Assembly (NCBI RefSeq): GCF_000711695.1
Contig: NW_013546990.1
Span: forward strand, 62,001 to 126,000
Origin: Tilletiaria anomala UBC 951
Taxonomy: Eukaryota; Basidiomycota; Exobasidiomycetes; Georgefischeriales; Tilletiariaceae
Length of the DNA stretch: 64,000 bases
Reading direction: 5' to 3'
Position numbers and translations under genes: made by a program
In this document: positions 12,132 through 25,000 of the stretch, piece after piece
How the letters are laid out: each line of letters begins with the position of its first letter
How positions within the stretch are numbered: position 1 is the stretch's first letter
Notes under the pieces: generated by a model
The model's input: only the letters and a program-made list of their open reading frames with translations
Told to the model about the DNA's origin: nothing
Database searches by the model: none

Positions 12132-14553
12132 GATGTTCCCTTGTGCACAATGCTGGTTCGACGGATCTGGTCTGCACTCGCTGCGGTCTTGGAAAGTTCG
12201 AGGATACTACCTGTCCATCTACTTGTCCTTACTAGGTTCGACTCGGCGAGGGGGTGTGCGAGGTTGCTGCTGCCGGTCCGCGAGCTGAAAGATACCACGT
12301 ACTTCGGTGGTATGCGTTCGAGGCACAGGGGTTGAATTCGCCGTTGTTGTCGGCGGTGCGATCGACGTAGACAACGACGACTGGTCGACACATCGAACAG
12401 ATGTCGGCAGCCGTATCAGAGCAGCTATGCAGATGGCGACCTGTTCGATATCATGTCAATGTCAAATCAGGCAAGCGCCAGCGATTGGTTGTAGTTCTGC
12501 TGTGTGATCGAGGAGGTTCTCTCTTCGTTGCTCGCACCTTGTCGTTCGAGCGATATGGTATGCGTTTCCGTTCTTCCAGCTGCGTTTTCTGTGCTCGCCT
12601 CTTCTCTGCACTCTCCGCCCAAGTGGCTCTCGCCAGCCTCGCCTGACGTGAATTTGAGTTGGTGGCCTGAGCGCATCTACCGGAAGCAAGATTCAGGGGA
12701 TCGGACGCGCAGATTGGGTTTTCACCGGGTTTTTTGCCGGAAGGTGCAGCCGAAGCGGTTGCGTCGGCGATCGCCATGACATCGAGTCGGGACCAGGTCC
12801 CCTCCACGCTCTCATTTACGCCAGAAGGGCGACAGGAAGAACAGACATGCTCCTGCAATGAGGCCTAGCGAAGCAGAGACAGGCAGAGAAGAGAAAGGAA
12901 TGCATAGTACACATATAACACTTTCCCTCGATGCATTTTATGCGAAATTAAACTGGCTCAGTGCATCAAAATTGCGATGACAGCCTCAAAGGTAGGCGAC
13001 GGCGTCAACTGACTCGAGGTTGCCCTCAAGTGTGAAATCTAATCACTGTCTCAAGACGTGCTGGGATATGAGCAGCATATCTAGGTCTAGGCTTTCTTAG
13101 GATATACATCTCGCTCGGATCATCTCGTTACTGTTGGAAGTTCAAATTGGCAACGTCGGTTATACTTTCGCTACGGATGGCTTCGTCTTGTCTAACCTCC
13201 AATACCGTGATGGAGTTGTCAACGCTAGCTCTAGCTGGGTCACGAGGAAGGTCGCAGAATGGCCATGCTGCTCGCTTAGTTCGCTGCGCAGACCTCTGAT
13301 CGGGCAAGCATTGCCGGCCTGCAGTGCTTGCGCTCCGGAGTAGGGGCAACGCTGGAATGATTGAGTGCAACTGCAACTAGCTAGCTGATCCCAGAAGGCG
13401 CATCTTGTCCCAGGCAAGATGGTCTAAAATGAAGGGAGTCGCCAAGCTCCGCTAGCTTTGCGGAGAGCTTTACCTCGCCTCCGTAGCCTCCTTCGTCGCA
13501 ACTTGGACCAGCTATCGTGGATATCGAACAGCAGCGTGGTGGTGCGGGTCATCCGCCCGCCTTCTGCTTTTCCAGCCATGGCCGAGACCATCTTTGGTAA
13601 TCAGCGCACTACTGCAAGGTGGCGCGGCGCTTTCTTCCACCTCTCTCCTCTTTTCCAGGCGGAGCCGACGGCCCAGGCATGCGGAATCGTAGATGCGAAC
13701 GCGATGACGCGAAGGGGCATAGGAAGCACAAAAGCTGGCCGTTGGCGATCCAGGTTGATGTAAAGGCCCTGGTGTACAGACTGAGGGCGCAATGATGATG
13801 AGAACCCGACACAATTTGCGGCACTGCGCCACTTTCGATGTGTCCCACAGGGCCATCGGCCTCCATTGAGAGCTGGCCAGCCTCGGCAGTTGATTGTGCT
13901 CCACAGGACTCGACTCAACTTTTGACTCGGCTCCAGCAATTGAACTGGACGACAGGTAGACATCTTCGGAGTGTTTCCGTAGACTCCGAAACAAAGGGCA
14001 TAGAGGATCTGCTCGCTGAACTCTGGGCGGTCTTGGGCTTTGCCAGGTGCATACGGAGGAGTGCGGTGGCCGCCCTGCTGCTTCTCTTGCGTCGGCTGGC
14101 GACCGAGAGTGCTACGACCTGGCGATGGTTAGAAGATGATCATAAACCGCACCTTGCACACCTTCACGAAACAGAACCGCCAAGGGCAAGGAGGCGTTCA
14201 GCATTACATTCCGCTCTGAATCCTTGATGGAAATCTTGGTAGCGCCCGCTACGGCGGCCTGAGGAGCGCAAGTACGTCAATGATTGCGGGTAGATCGGAA
14301 CGTAGGACAGCTTGTGATTGCCTCATCGCCGACAATTCCATATGGACCCGCAAGAGCTAGGTGAACTAGCTGGTGAGTACTTGAGCATGGCTTGATGGAT
14401 GAGATGCAAGTTTGGCGGCCCTGCTTGAATATTCGCTGTGGCCTGACTGCTTGGATTGCTCTTCCTCGTCAGCTTGCGGAACGCAAACAACCGCATACAG
14501 ACAGTCAGCTTAGGGACTACAAGCAAACAAATAGATACGCAGGAGAAGGCAGC
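12132..14553. promoter_or_regulatory. Long divergent intergenic region bZIP / RhoGEF
   Basis: About 2.4 kb separates two divergent ATGs. Open frames on both strands (for example 13512-13994 on the - strand) show no recognisable family and look like chance frames. The right end holds a plausible alternative first exon of the RhoGEF: ATG at 14342, donor GTGAGT after 14372, a CTGAC branch, and an acceptor before 14501, which would join in frame to the main ORF. The rest presumably holds long 5' leaders and promoters. Confidence 0.4.
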
Positions 14554-17500
14554 ATGACCGATCCGTCGCAGACGCTGTCAATTGGCTCAGTACCTGCGCT
14601 AGCAACCGACAGCCCCGCCCTTGCGCAAGATGTGGGAGCAGGGACAGCAGGCCAGGATCAGGCCCCCTCAGGCGGAGCAGCGACACCAGCAGTGCAGCTA
14701 CCCCTGGAATCTTCGGCAGCGGCGAAGGATGCAACACATGGCCATTCCCTTCCAAACAATGCCAGCGATAGCAGCTTTAACATACAGGGCTCTCCTGCCT
14801 CTCCGCAGCTGAGCTTCGATGAGTTGGGCAGACCGCTACAGCTGCAGCGAGGAGCGGAAGCAGGATACACGCCGGCCCCAACCCTGACAAGCGAATACAA
14901 GGCTCGTGGTTCCTCCTCCATGATGGGTTTGGGCATCAGCTCCCTATTCGCGTCTACTTCAAATCCTGTTGCCGCCGTCATGCCCCCCGGCGCATCATTG
15001 CCCACACCAGTACTGTTTCCACTTCGAGGCGACAGCGTCAGCATGCCCTCTCCCTCAGTTTCTCGCGGAACTTTTCCTTCACCGCCAACATTACCAAAGC
15101 CTGCAAAGTTGCCCGAGGAAGCAGCTTCGCCGCCCTTGACCACGAGCACCAAATCGGGTTTCCGAGCGCGGCTTTTTTCGCGCTCTAAAGCGTCCTTTTC
15201 TGCTACTCCGCCCTCGCTGGCGCCAACGGGAGATAGCGTGCCGTCGCTTCCACTTTCGCCTCCACCTGCTGGCCCGGCGACGAGCATGGGGACTGAGGGA
15301 GGAGCAAGTGGAAAAGGCCGACAGGGCACAGAGCAGTTCGAGAACGATCTCGTGTCCTCTATGACTCTGCCGCCCGGATCGGCCACAGCTGGCAAAGTTG
15401 GAGGTGTAGAAAGCTTAGAAGAAGTTGGGGAGGCAGGAGAAAGCATCAAGGGGGCTACTGCAGCTGGAGCGGAACCTGGGACAACAGATCGGCTTCGACG
15501 AGATATCGGGCAACTCGAGAGCGACCTTGGGTCCTCCATGGCGCCTCCTATTGCTCAGCGACAGGGTGCGCGCGTCAGGCCGCAGCCTATTGATACGTCT
15601 GTCCAGATGAAGGAAGGAATAATCAGCGCTACCGGTTCCAGCTCGTCTATGGAGGCTCCGACACCCAGATCACGGGATACTGCTTCGCCGCCTGTTTCGA
15701 CTTCCGCTGCAGGCGCAGGGAGTTCGTTTCTCGGCTCGGGATTTGCGCGAGGTATGTTCGACGGCTTGCGTCGGGGCGGATCTGCGAGCAAAAAGGAAGG
15801 ACAGCTCGGCTCCAACGTTGGCAGCAAGGGAAAGAGTAGGGAGCCGGATAGTCCGCTCTCAGCTTCCGTCCTAGGAGCGCCGCTGGCTGTCTTTGGACCC
15901 GATGAGCGCTTGCCGCGCAGCAGGGAGGATTCAGGACCGCACGAGATGGGAAGGTCATATTCTACAGCGTACGCGCCTCCGCCACATGCTGTCAATGTCA
16001 GATTGGGGTTGCTGGCCTCAGCCGACAACATCATCACGCCTCCGTCAGTCTCCTCACCCCGCTTGGGGCCGCGGCTTCACCAGTCGCAATCTCAGGACCA
16101 GTTCAGGCCTCCTCCGCATTTGCGATCAGCCTCAGTAGGTGGTGTAAGCAGCAATGCCCACGATATTATTTCCAAAACATCATCAGCACCCGCGTCAGCA
16201 GCATCAGCACCAGGCCCAGCATCCCATTCTGCTTTTGTCAAAGTTGCGACGTACCCAGCGAATCGCTCTTTCCCCAATTCTGGCAGCGTGCTACCTGATT
16301 CAGCGTCGAACGACTCAGCGCCCACCGCTCCCGGAACTTATTCTGCTGCTGCTGGAAGAGCAGATGAAGCACGGTATATGCTCATGTCCGCGCCGAAGTC
16401 GTTGTCCTTTTTTGGGATTCAGCCCAAAAATGCAGCAGCAAGCGCTCCTGTGGGCGAAAAGGCAGCCGCAGCGGCGGCTTGCGCTGCAGCCACAGCCACA
16501 GCCATAGCCGCAAGAAAGAAGGACGCAGCGGGGCCTGGATGGCACCAGGACGAGATAGGCGACGGTGATGAAGGCGGCAATGTTGCTTCATCACTTCCGA
16601 GTGGTGCCTCTGAAGCCATCATTTCGAGGCACCAGAGCGTCAGCGGCATGAGTGATGGAACCATGGTCACAGCCTCGACGGGGCCGCACAGCCGGACAGA
16701 GAGCTTCAGCGGTCCATCCATTGCAGGAGACATGCGAGAAGGGCAGTTTTCACTGCATGCATTGGCGCCAGGGTCAAAAACCCCCATGCAGGAGTCTTCG
16801 TCCGGCTCGGTCGCCTCGCCCTCCTCTTCAGAAGGGCTGCGCTTTGCGACGCCATCAAAGTGGCCTACGGCTTCTTCCACTACGTTCCAGCGCCCAAGCT
16901 TGAAGACGCGTGATTCGGAGATCTCCTTACCTGAGTTGACGAAAGTTGGATCGTATTCCGATTCGGGGCACGAGAGCGCCTTTAGCGCCTCTCCGCCGGA
17001 AGTGCCCATGCTCCGGAGACTCGGCGCCACGCGTCGCACGTCATTCTTGCCCCCTGCTGCGGAGCTGACTCACAGCAGTAGTGCCGGATGTGGGAATACG
17101 CCAATCGGCAGCGCTGGCTCGTTCGGTGCGGGTCTGTCAGGTTCAGCGGCACCTTCGCCTGCTTCGCAGCCGGAATCGGCGCCAGGTACAAGGACTGGCG
17201 GCGGACACAAATGGCACAGCAGGATGCTCAGTGCGTCGCAATTAAGTAAACTGAATCCTGGTACGAGGATCCTCGCGGACTTGGAGGCGACACAGCCGGT
17301 CGCGCCGAGGGCTTTGGTTCCTGCTGGAAAGAGCAGAAGGGTGATTGTCAGACGAGCGAGCTGGCCTTTTGAATCCAAGGAGGCTGCCAAAAGTAAGGCT
17401 AAGAAAGGCGCAAGGCATCGTGAGTTGCTTCATTATTTTTTCCGCTGGGGACCTGCATGATCGGACAGGACCTGTAACGACTTCTTTCCCTGTTTTTTTT

Positions 17501-20500
17501 CCAGGCCGGCAAAGACGTCCCCCCTCCATTACAATACACACTCAAGGGCGCTATTCGTCCAAACACGATAGGTCTTCCAGCTCACAGTTCCTGACACCAT
17601 CCAGCTCTCACAATTCAGAAGCGAACGGCTTCTCTTCTTTGACGCCAGCACCGTCTGTGAATGCCAGCCAGTCCTTCCTGTCGTTCTTACGAGGCCCTCG
17701 ACCCGGTGGGCCACGAGGTGGCTTGCCCATCTCCTCCTCAGAGGCCTCATCTGCAGCAAGTACGCTGCGCATATTGACAAGCAATGGCGCGATGACACGC
17801 AAATCAGGGCCCAGGCCGCTCGGTCCTCCGCCGGCGCCGTCGGCATTTTCCCGCAATTCGCAACCACTTGCACCGTCTCTTTCTTCCCCTGGTGCGCTGG
17901 ATGAGCCGCCCGACTCAGCCAGAACTGTGGCTCCGCAGGGCGGATTCTATACTGTGGCTGCACTGATGGGCAGAGATGAGGGCTTGAAAGACAAATTCTC
18001 TGATGTTGGCACTGTGCGACGGCGGCCAGAACCACTTCCAGCCGGATCTTTTCCACCGCCTCGCCCAGGCAGTGCTGGCAACGAGATGTCCACAGCAGAT
18101 GGAAGGACAATCAGACGGCGCACAAGGGGCGACTCAATGAGCAGCATGATGTCTTCCGAATCTGCACCAATCACTCCTCGGTCCAGCAGTCTTGTTCAGG
18201 TGCCGATCGACGGTTCTGTTTCTGGACCAACATTGCCTCGAAGGTCAGACTCCATACGAAGGGTGCTTCTTCCTCGCTGCTCCACTGATTCGCCTACGTC
18301 CCCGAGGCTAGTCAGTGCCTGGCAACAGACCTTCACCTCATCAGGGAGCTCGCCTGCCACTCCAGGATCCATCGAGACAGGAGAAGAGCGCCAACTCGAG
18401 CATCTCAATGTGGTAGACGGCGAGCAGGAAATGCTCGAGAGCCCCTCGTACGATTCGCCAGTCTCACCTCCGACTCCATCCGAGCAGTCTGAAAAGCCTG
18501 CCTTGCCCAAACGAAACCCGTTGCGGCGCTATGCAGGGCCAGCATTGGCGTCGGCCCAGGGTAGCCGCCAAATGGGCCTTGGAGTCGTTTTGCCATCGCC
18601 GGCGTCTACCGTCGGCACGCGTTCTGTCAGCAATTATGTTCCGTCTCCCCAGAGACACACGGCTGCAGATCGCCGCGTGTCTTCATCCGATGTCAAGGGC
18701 GAGATGGAGTTGCTGAGAGACACGCTCAGGGAAGGAAATCGGTCGCAGACAAGCCTGGCTAGCACGTCAGTCAGCGCCAAGGACAAGGACAAGGACAAGG
18801 GGAGAAGATGGAATCCTCTCAAGGACGTCTTTTCAGAAGGCGAAGATTCCGGGCATGGCTTCGCTCGCAGCATGAGATTTAGGACCAAAAAGGCGAGCAG
18901 GGCTAAGGATATCAAGCATTTCTTCACCAGCGAAGCATTGCAAAGCGGACACAGCCGGAGCGTCTCGCAAATGTCGACAGCATCAACACCGCAGCCAGAG
19001 GATACTTGCCTGGAAGAAAGCAAGGAACAGAAAGAAGCGAGACTCGCGAAAATGGCTGATGATCGGACAAAGGTCATTCGCGAGCTCATCGATACCGAGA
19101 AGAGCTATGCAGTCGACTTAGGTATTGTGCGTGACATTTACCTGGCAAGAGCAAAAAGCCGTCTTTTTGCCGTATCTCCGACTTTGACGAGCTCGCCAAG
19201 CGCCAGTGCGGTGTCATTCGGAACGCCTTCGATATCCAGCTCCTACTTTGGCTCCCCTCTCACTGGAAGCGGCACTCCGGCGCGCCAGAGATTCGCAAGC
19301 TCTTCCAGCAATCGCCTGCCGGCCAAGGCGGCGCCGCAGGAGGGAAGCAGCTTGCTTGCCTCACCATTTCAGCAAAGACCTGGCTCTCCTCCTTCGATCG
19401 ACTCCAGCGAACTGAGCAATCGGTCATCGTTGTACACAGTACCTTCGGCGATTAGTTCGACCACATCTGAGACTGGGTTCACCATTCCTGGATCACGCCT
19501 ACCATCGCTAGTTTCTGATACCCTCTCACCCGAGCTCGGGAGCGCCTCAATGCGCAAATCGATCAGCCAGGGCACCATGGGTGCTTCTCAGTCTGGTCCG
19601 ATCAATGGTCACCATCACGCCGAGGCCCCGAGATCTGGATCCCTTACTTCGCAATTTTCGGGGCTGAAGGATGCTCCCTTCAGCTTATCCGACATCCGCA
19701 TCATCTTTGCAGGTCTTGAAGCATGTGCCTCTCTCGCTGACGAAATGTCGCAGCGGCTGCAGAATGTTGTGCACAACGGTGACCAAGAGAGCAGCTCTAT
19801 CGGCGCTCGGCTTGCTTCATTCTTCATCGATGCCGTAAGTTTGGGAGGAATGTTCCGCACGCTACCAGGGTACTGACAAGACCTTGCGTGAGACAGGCGC
19901 CAAGAATTACTTCTACTTATAGCGCTTACTGCGCGAGCCATACGGCTTCGATCTCTCGTTTGCAAGAGTTGACAACCACATCTTCCAAAGGCGCAGCATT
20001 CATCAAGGAAACCACCCAAGTAGCGAGGCAATACACCAACGCGTGGGATCTTGCCTCTCTCCTCATCAAACCTGTGCAGAGGGTGCTTAAGTACCCGCTG
20101 CTTTTGCGACAGATCCTGAAGAGCACAGACCCGCAGGCGGACGACTACAGCGCTCTCGAGCGCGCTCTCGCCGACCTGGAAGCGCTTGCAGAACGCATCA
20201 ACGAGCAGAAACGCAGGCAGGAGTTCATCGAAGGCGTTGTCAATAGCAAATTCCAAGCCCCTTCTAAGGCGCCTGGTGCTTCCAGCAAATCGTCTAAGAA
20301 ACTACGACGACAACATGAACAGCTTAAAGCGATAGTCGGGCCGAGAGTCAACAACGATGACATTTTGTCCTTGGTGGGAAGATTACAAAACACGGAGGAG
20401 TCGGTTCTGGCGTTTTCACGAGCAGTATCGGACTGGGTCAAGGCGTGCCGGAAAGCGATCGACATTCAGTCTCAACTGATGGAAACGTGGTCTGATCTGC

Positions 20501-21972
20501 TGGCAAAACTCGGTGAAGAGGAGAGCAATTCTTCCGACCATGTGGAAATTTTCTTGGCTCTCCTGCAGGGCGAGCTATCCACGCACTGGGGACGCTTGGA
20601 CGACAACGTTCATGGCATCCTCTTGCCTTTCACTGACACGATTATGTCTATGTTCGCGGGGCCAAAGAAGGTCGTAGAGCGTCATCAGCAACATGAAACG
20701 GATTACACGCGGTATCAGCAGGTGCTCAGCAAGAATGAGAAGAAGACGCCGGACAAACGTTTGGTGCAAAACGCGAGTGAATACATTGCTCTCCACGTTC
20801 AGCTGCTCGAAGAACTGCCGCAGTTCCTCAATGGCGTCAAGGCTTTGGTCGATTGGGCTGTTCTCATGCTCGCCAATATGCAGTTGGATTATTACCAGAA
20901 AGTACATTCAGAAGTACAGCGATTCCACATCGCCTTGAAACATGCAGGAACGCAGGAAGTTGTTCGCGCCGATGGGTTCGAAATAGATGAGGCCTTGGAA
21001 CTCGACCTGGCTCTGCAGCCGCTTCCGGGTACGTCGAACCTGGCAACACCCTGTTCCCCACCTTCACAACATTTGGGTGCTAAGTTTATCTTCCACTCGC
21101 CGGGTCGAGAGACAGCTGGAGTGAATACGTCGGACCACGTCCCTCCAGGTTTCACACAGCTGAATTATGGAAGCCATGTCACGATGCAAGGTACAGAAGG
21201 TGTCAGCCCAACCGTTGCCGATCGTCTCGCTGCAGACTCGCCATACGTTGACAAGTTGAGTTTGCATAGCGCTGAACAATCTTCCAGTGCACACGGCAGC
21301 GCCGCAGGTCAATCGGCCGATGGGGCCGCTCTTAGACCATCGAGTGCAGTGACAGAAGCTAGCGTTAAGGCCGCGGGCAGCAAAAGTGCACCATCTGGTT
21401 TTAGGCGTTTAGTCCGTACCATTTCGGTCTCAAGAAAGAGGCTTGAGGCTGCTCCGCATGTCGACCAGATGCCCGAAGTGCCTGCCAAAGATACAGTGCC
21501 GTCCAGTCCACCTTTGTTACCGGAGCTTCCCGTGCTAGTCCCACTCCGCAACACGCCACCAGATTCAGCCTCTGCGGCGGCTGCACCCCCCTCCGACGAG
21601 CTTGATTCCCATCGCAGACGCCCAGCCAAGCTGTCACTGTCATCAATACCCCTCTTGGGTGGCGAAGACAAGCTCTCCGACTCTATCGTGACGATGGCAA
21701 CAAACGTTGACGGGCCAGAGCAACTTGATTTCAAGATCTCGCCAGTCTCTCTGCTTCCTTACAAAGCTGGCGAGCTGCTTCAGGTTTTCGCGTCAGTACC
21801 CTCACCTGCTGCGCCTTTGGCAACGACTTCTCAAACTCATATCCAGGTCGCGGAGCAGTCTCAGGGATCGTATGTAGCGCCATCCCAAAATGCGGCTGAG
21901 CATGTCTTGGCAAGGAATCTGGAAGGGACAGTCGGCTGGGTTGAGCGACGGTGCCTGACCCAAGTTGTATAG
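14554..21972 (+). CDS. Very large Rho guanine-nucleotide exchange factor (DH-BAR-SH3, Tuba/Gef1-like)
   Basis: Exons 14554-17419, 17505-19834 and 19897-21972 give 2423 residues. The first 1470 are disordered Ser/Pro/Gly/Ala-rich sequence. The DH domain starts at about 1476 (KVIRELIDTEKSYAVDL), is interrupted by about 160 low-complexity residues, and resumes with FSLSDIRIIFAGLE, YSAYCASH and KPVQRVLKYPLLLRQIL, the hallmark DH helix. A helical BAR-like region follows (about 1890-2120, VSDWVKACRKAIDIQSQLME). The C-terminus resembles a split SH3 (LPYKAGELLQVF ... GTVGWVERRCL). DH-BAR proteins of the DNMBP and S. pombe Gef1 kind activate Cdc42-type GTPases at curved cortical membrane. The ATG at 14554 has a good context; an upstream exon (ATG 14342) is possible. 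The gene ends 82 bp from the opposing gelsolin-fusion stop. Confidence 0.88.
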
Positions 21973-22054
21973 TGATCCGCTTGTATAATGTTGTATGCAA
22001 AGGATTACATAGTGCGGGCAAATACTGAATTGGGTCGCATGTGCCCCTAGAGAG

Positions 22055-25000
22055 CTACAGGTGCTCGGGAGAGATTCCCACCGGCAAGCATGTGTGATCT
22101 TCGAGAAGCGTCTTATGGAATGAAGTATGCGCAAGCTCTGCAAGGGCCGCTTTTGCTGTCGAGACGTTCATTTGCGCGATTGGCTCGCCGCCGTCCAGAT
22201 GAGCGTCATTCCAAAATCTGATAGCAAGGGCAAGGTCTCTCGGCGTGCGCGATGGGTACACCACACAATGGACCGGAGCGAGCGGGGTGACTGCTGATAC
22301 CTGCTGCTTGCGCCAGGACGATAAGCGTTGAGCTGCGTCGATGGCGAAGCGGATGCCTTGTCTTTTAGAACGAGCCTCTGGGCCCACAAGGACAAATATC
22401 TCTAGTGGGAGTTCGATGACGTAGACGCCTTCCCTTTGAAGATTTGCCGCTGTGCAACGCACTAAGGGTTGCATCGCAGATCGCGCCGATGTGCCCACTT
22501 CCCACGCTCTTGGCATCAAAAGCCGATGCGGGAGCTTGCTGCGATGCGCCTGGAGGCAGCTGGAAGCATAGGGGTGCTCCCTGTCGAAGAATGTCCAGAA
22601 CATCTCATCCTCTTTGCCCTCTTCTTGTACGGTCGGCGCTGCTGCTGTCAGAGTAGCGGCAAATTTTGCCGCGAGAATGCGCTCGACCTCTAAGCTTCCC
22701 TTTCCATGCCATACGCAAACTTCACCGAGAAGACAGGCCACAACGCTGCATGCTGAAGCTAAATTTGAGGTGTGCTGGGAGTTAATAGTGTCAGTGTCAG
22801 CATCACGGTGCTATCGTCAATGCGCCTGAGTAGTAGATACTCACAAGGTCGACTTGATCAACATATGCGTCAAAGCCATCGGTGCGCACCGAGTACATCT
22901 GCGTGTTGGAAGGATCAAATCTTTGCCGTGGCCCCTGGCGCGTGATGAGATGGCCACCAAGCAGGGTACTTAAACCTTGTGGCTCGAGCCCTGGGCTGCT
23001 CTCCGTGACCTTGCAGTTGTAGCGTTTAGCCAGCTCATACAACTTCCGCTCTTCCGCGCTGTCAGTGTCTTTTGCCTGGGCCTTACGACCCCGCCGAACG
23101 AAGAGCTGTGTGCTCGCTAAGCCATCTGAGTCCTTGAAACGATGGATAATGCAATGTACCTCAGAATCGTATAGGATCGACGCTTCCGAGGGCTTCAGCG
23201 AGGTGGTACTCCCGTCAGGACTTATCAATAGCGTGTCGACAGAAATCGTTCTTTCGGTTGCGACCAAATCAGATGGCCATGTGTCGAAAAGGGAATCGTC
23301 GAAAGGAGGAGAGTCCTGGGCCGCCTGTATGGGGAGCAGAATGATGTCGGAAGAAGGCCCAGTGGTGGTGGGTTGAACATTTCCGAGCTCGTCCGGGCTA
23401 GCTTTGATTGGGCTTGCAGCGTCCCGAGAAATGATCGTGTCGAATGGACGCTCTTGAACGGCTGCCAGCGTGCTTTCTTTGCTGGCGTACATACTGGAAG
23501 GTCGGCTCGCAGTTCGGCGGCGTGGGCGTGGCTGAGCTGAAGGAGAGGCAGTGGTGGGCAGGGTTGTACTTGCACCCCAATTGGCAAGGGCATCCTTTAC
23601 ACTGCGGAATTGAGGCTTCTCGTTGACTCTTTGTTCGCTGTGCTCTCGAGGATGAAGACTGTCGCTAGGGTAGCGCGAGGTGAGGCGTTCCTGCTCCAGT
23701 TCCGACGCTGAGTGCGGCACATTATTTTGCACCAAAGCCTCCTCTGTTGCGGCGGCATCATCCGTCGATGTGACCACATCATCCCAAGGGTTCGGTGCGC
23801 TCATCGGAAGTGGAGGTCGCTCTAATACTGCACGTGCGCCTTCCACAGTGATCTCGTGCTCCACACGATGCATACGCTCTTCCAGAGTCTCTAGCGTATC
23901 ACTGCTATAGATGGGAACCTCCCGCACCAGCACCGGTTTGCCTCTGTCGACCTCGGCGATGACCTCGTGCACCATCACTCCTGTCGTCTGAATCTTCCCT
24001 TCCTGGAAAGCGCTGAAGGCGCGCTCAATAGCGTGTGCGCCATCAAAAGCACCAGGCTTTGCTGGATGGAGGTTGATGATTGGCACTGGCGCGAATACAG
24101 GCGCCGCCTCCAGCGATGGCAAGCTGGTCTTGTGTCCAAGGACCCGCAAGAAATGCTCTGAAACAATATGCATGAACCCCGCCAGCACAATCAGGTCGGG
24201 TGGGTTCCCAGCTTCATGATCGAGGATGGTCCGTGCCAATACCTCGTCGTATTGTTCGCGCGTGCCTCCTGGGTTCTTGTTTTGCCACGTCTTCAAGGCC
24301 AGCACGTGCGTCGGGATCGGTGGGTTGGAGGTTGCAGCGCGAGTAAGACCAAAAGCGGCCTTGCGATTTGAAATGACGAAGGTGATGTACGCATTCGGCA
24401 ATGCTGGCGAATCTCCCACCGTTGCATCTATGAGCGCTTGCAAATTGCTCCCTGTTTCCATTTGTAGTGAGTCAGTGAGCGAGCTACTACAGGGACGTGC
24501 AAGACAAGGTACACTCACCGCTGCCAGAAACAAGCACAACGACCTTTTTGCCGGAGGTCGAGCGGCGAGGGGCCGCAGGTTTTGCAGGTTCGAGTCGGGA
24601 AGGCTGCGCTACGACACTCGCCGCATCCCCCTTCCGAGCCATCTCCCCCTCATGAACAGTCAGCCGCAAACCTTGCTTCTCCAACATCCTGTCTGATGGC
24701 TTGACGTGACGGAATGTGTCTTTTTCTGTGTCTGGCAGCTTGGAGACCGTAGGGTTTGAGTCCTCCGGGATCGCTTTATGGAAGGACGTAGGTGCGGCGG
24801 TTGCGCTCAATGGCGGCAATCCGTCGGTGATTGAAGCTGTGCTCTTTGCTGGACTCGCACTGCTCTTGACAGGCGATACTGAGCGGCGGACAGGACTAGA
24901 AGAACGACCCCCACATGGCCTCGCACCCGTGTCTTTGACGGTCTCAGCCCGAGGTGAGCGCGTCTCCACTTGGTCATCGTACCGTGACTCGAACGTGTGG

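Noticed and set aside
13512-13994. 160-codon - strand frame in the bZIP/RhoGEF spacer
   Set aside because: No recognisable domain, and alternative frames in the same place are equally open. I could not join it to flanking exons.
14658-15539. 293-codon - strand frame opposite the RhoGEF N-terminus
   Set aside because: It is a shadow of Ser/Pro/Ala-rich coding sequence, without motifs.
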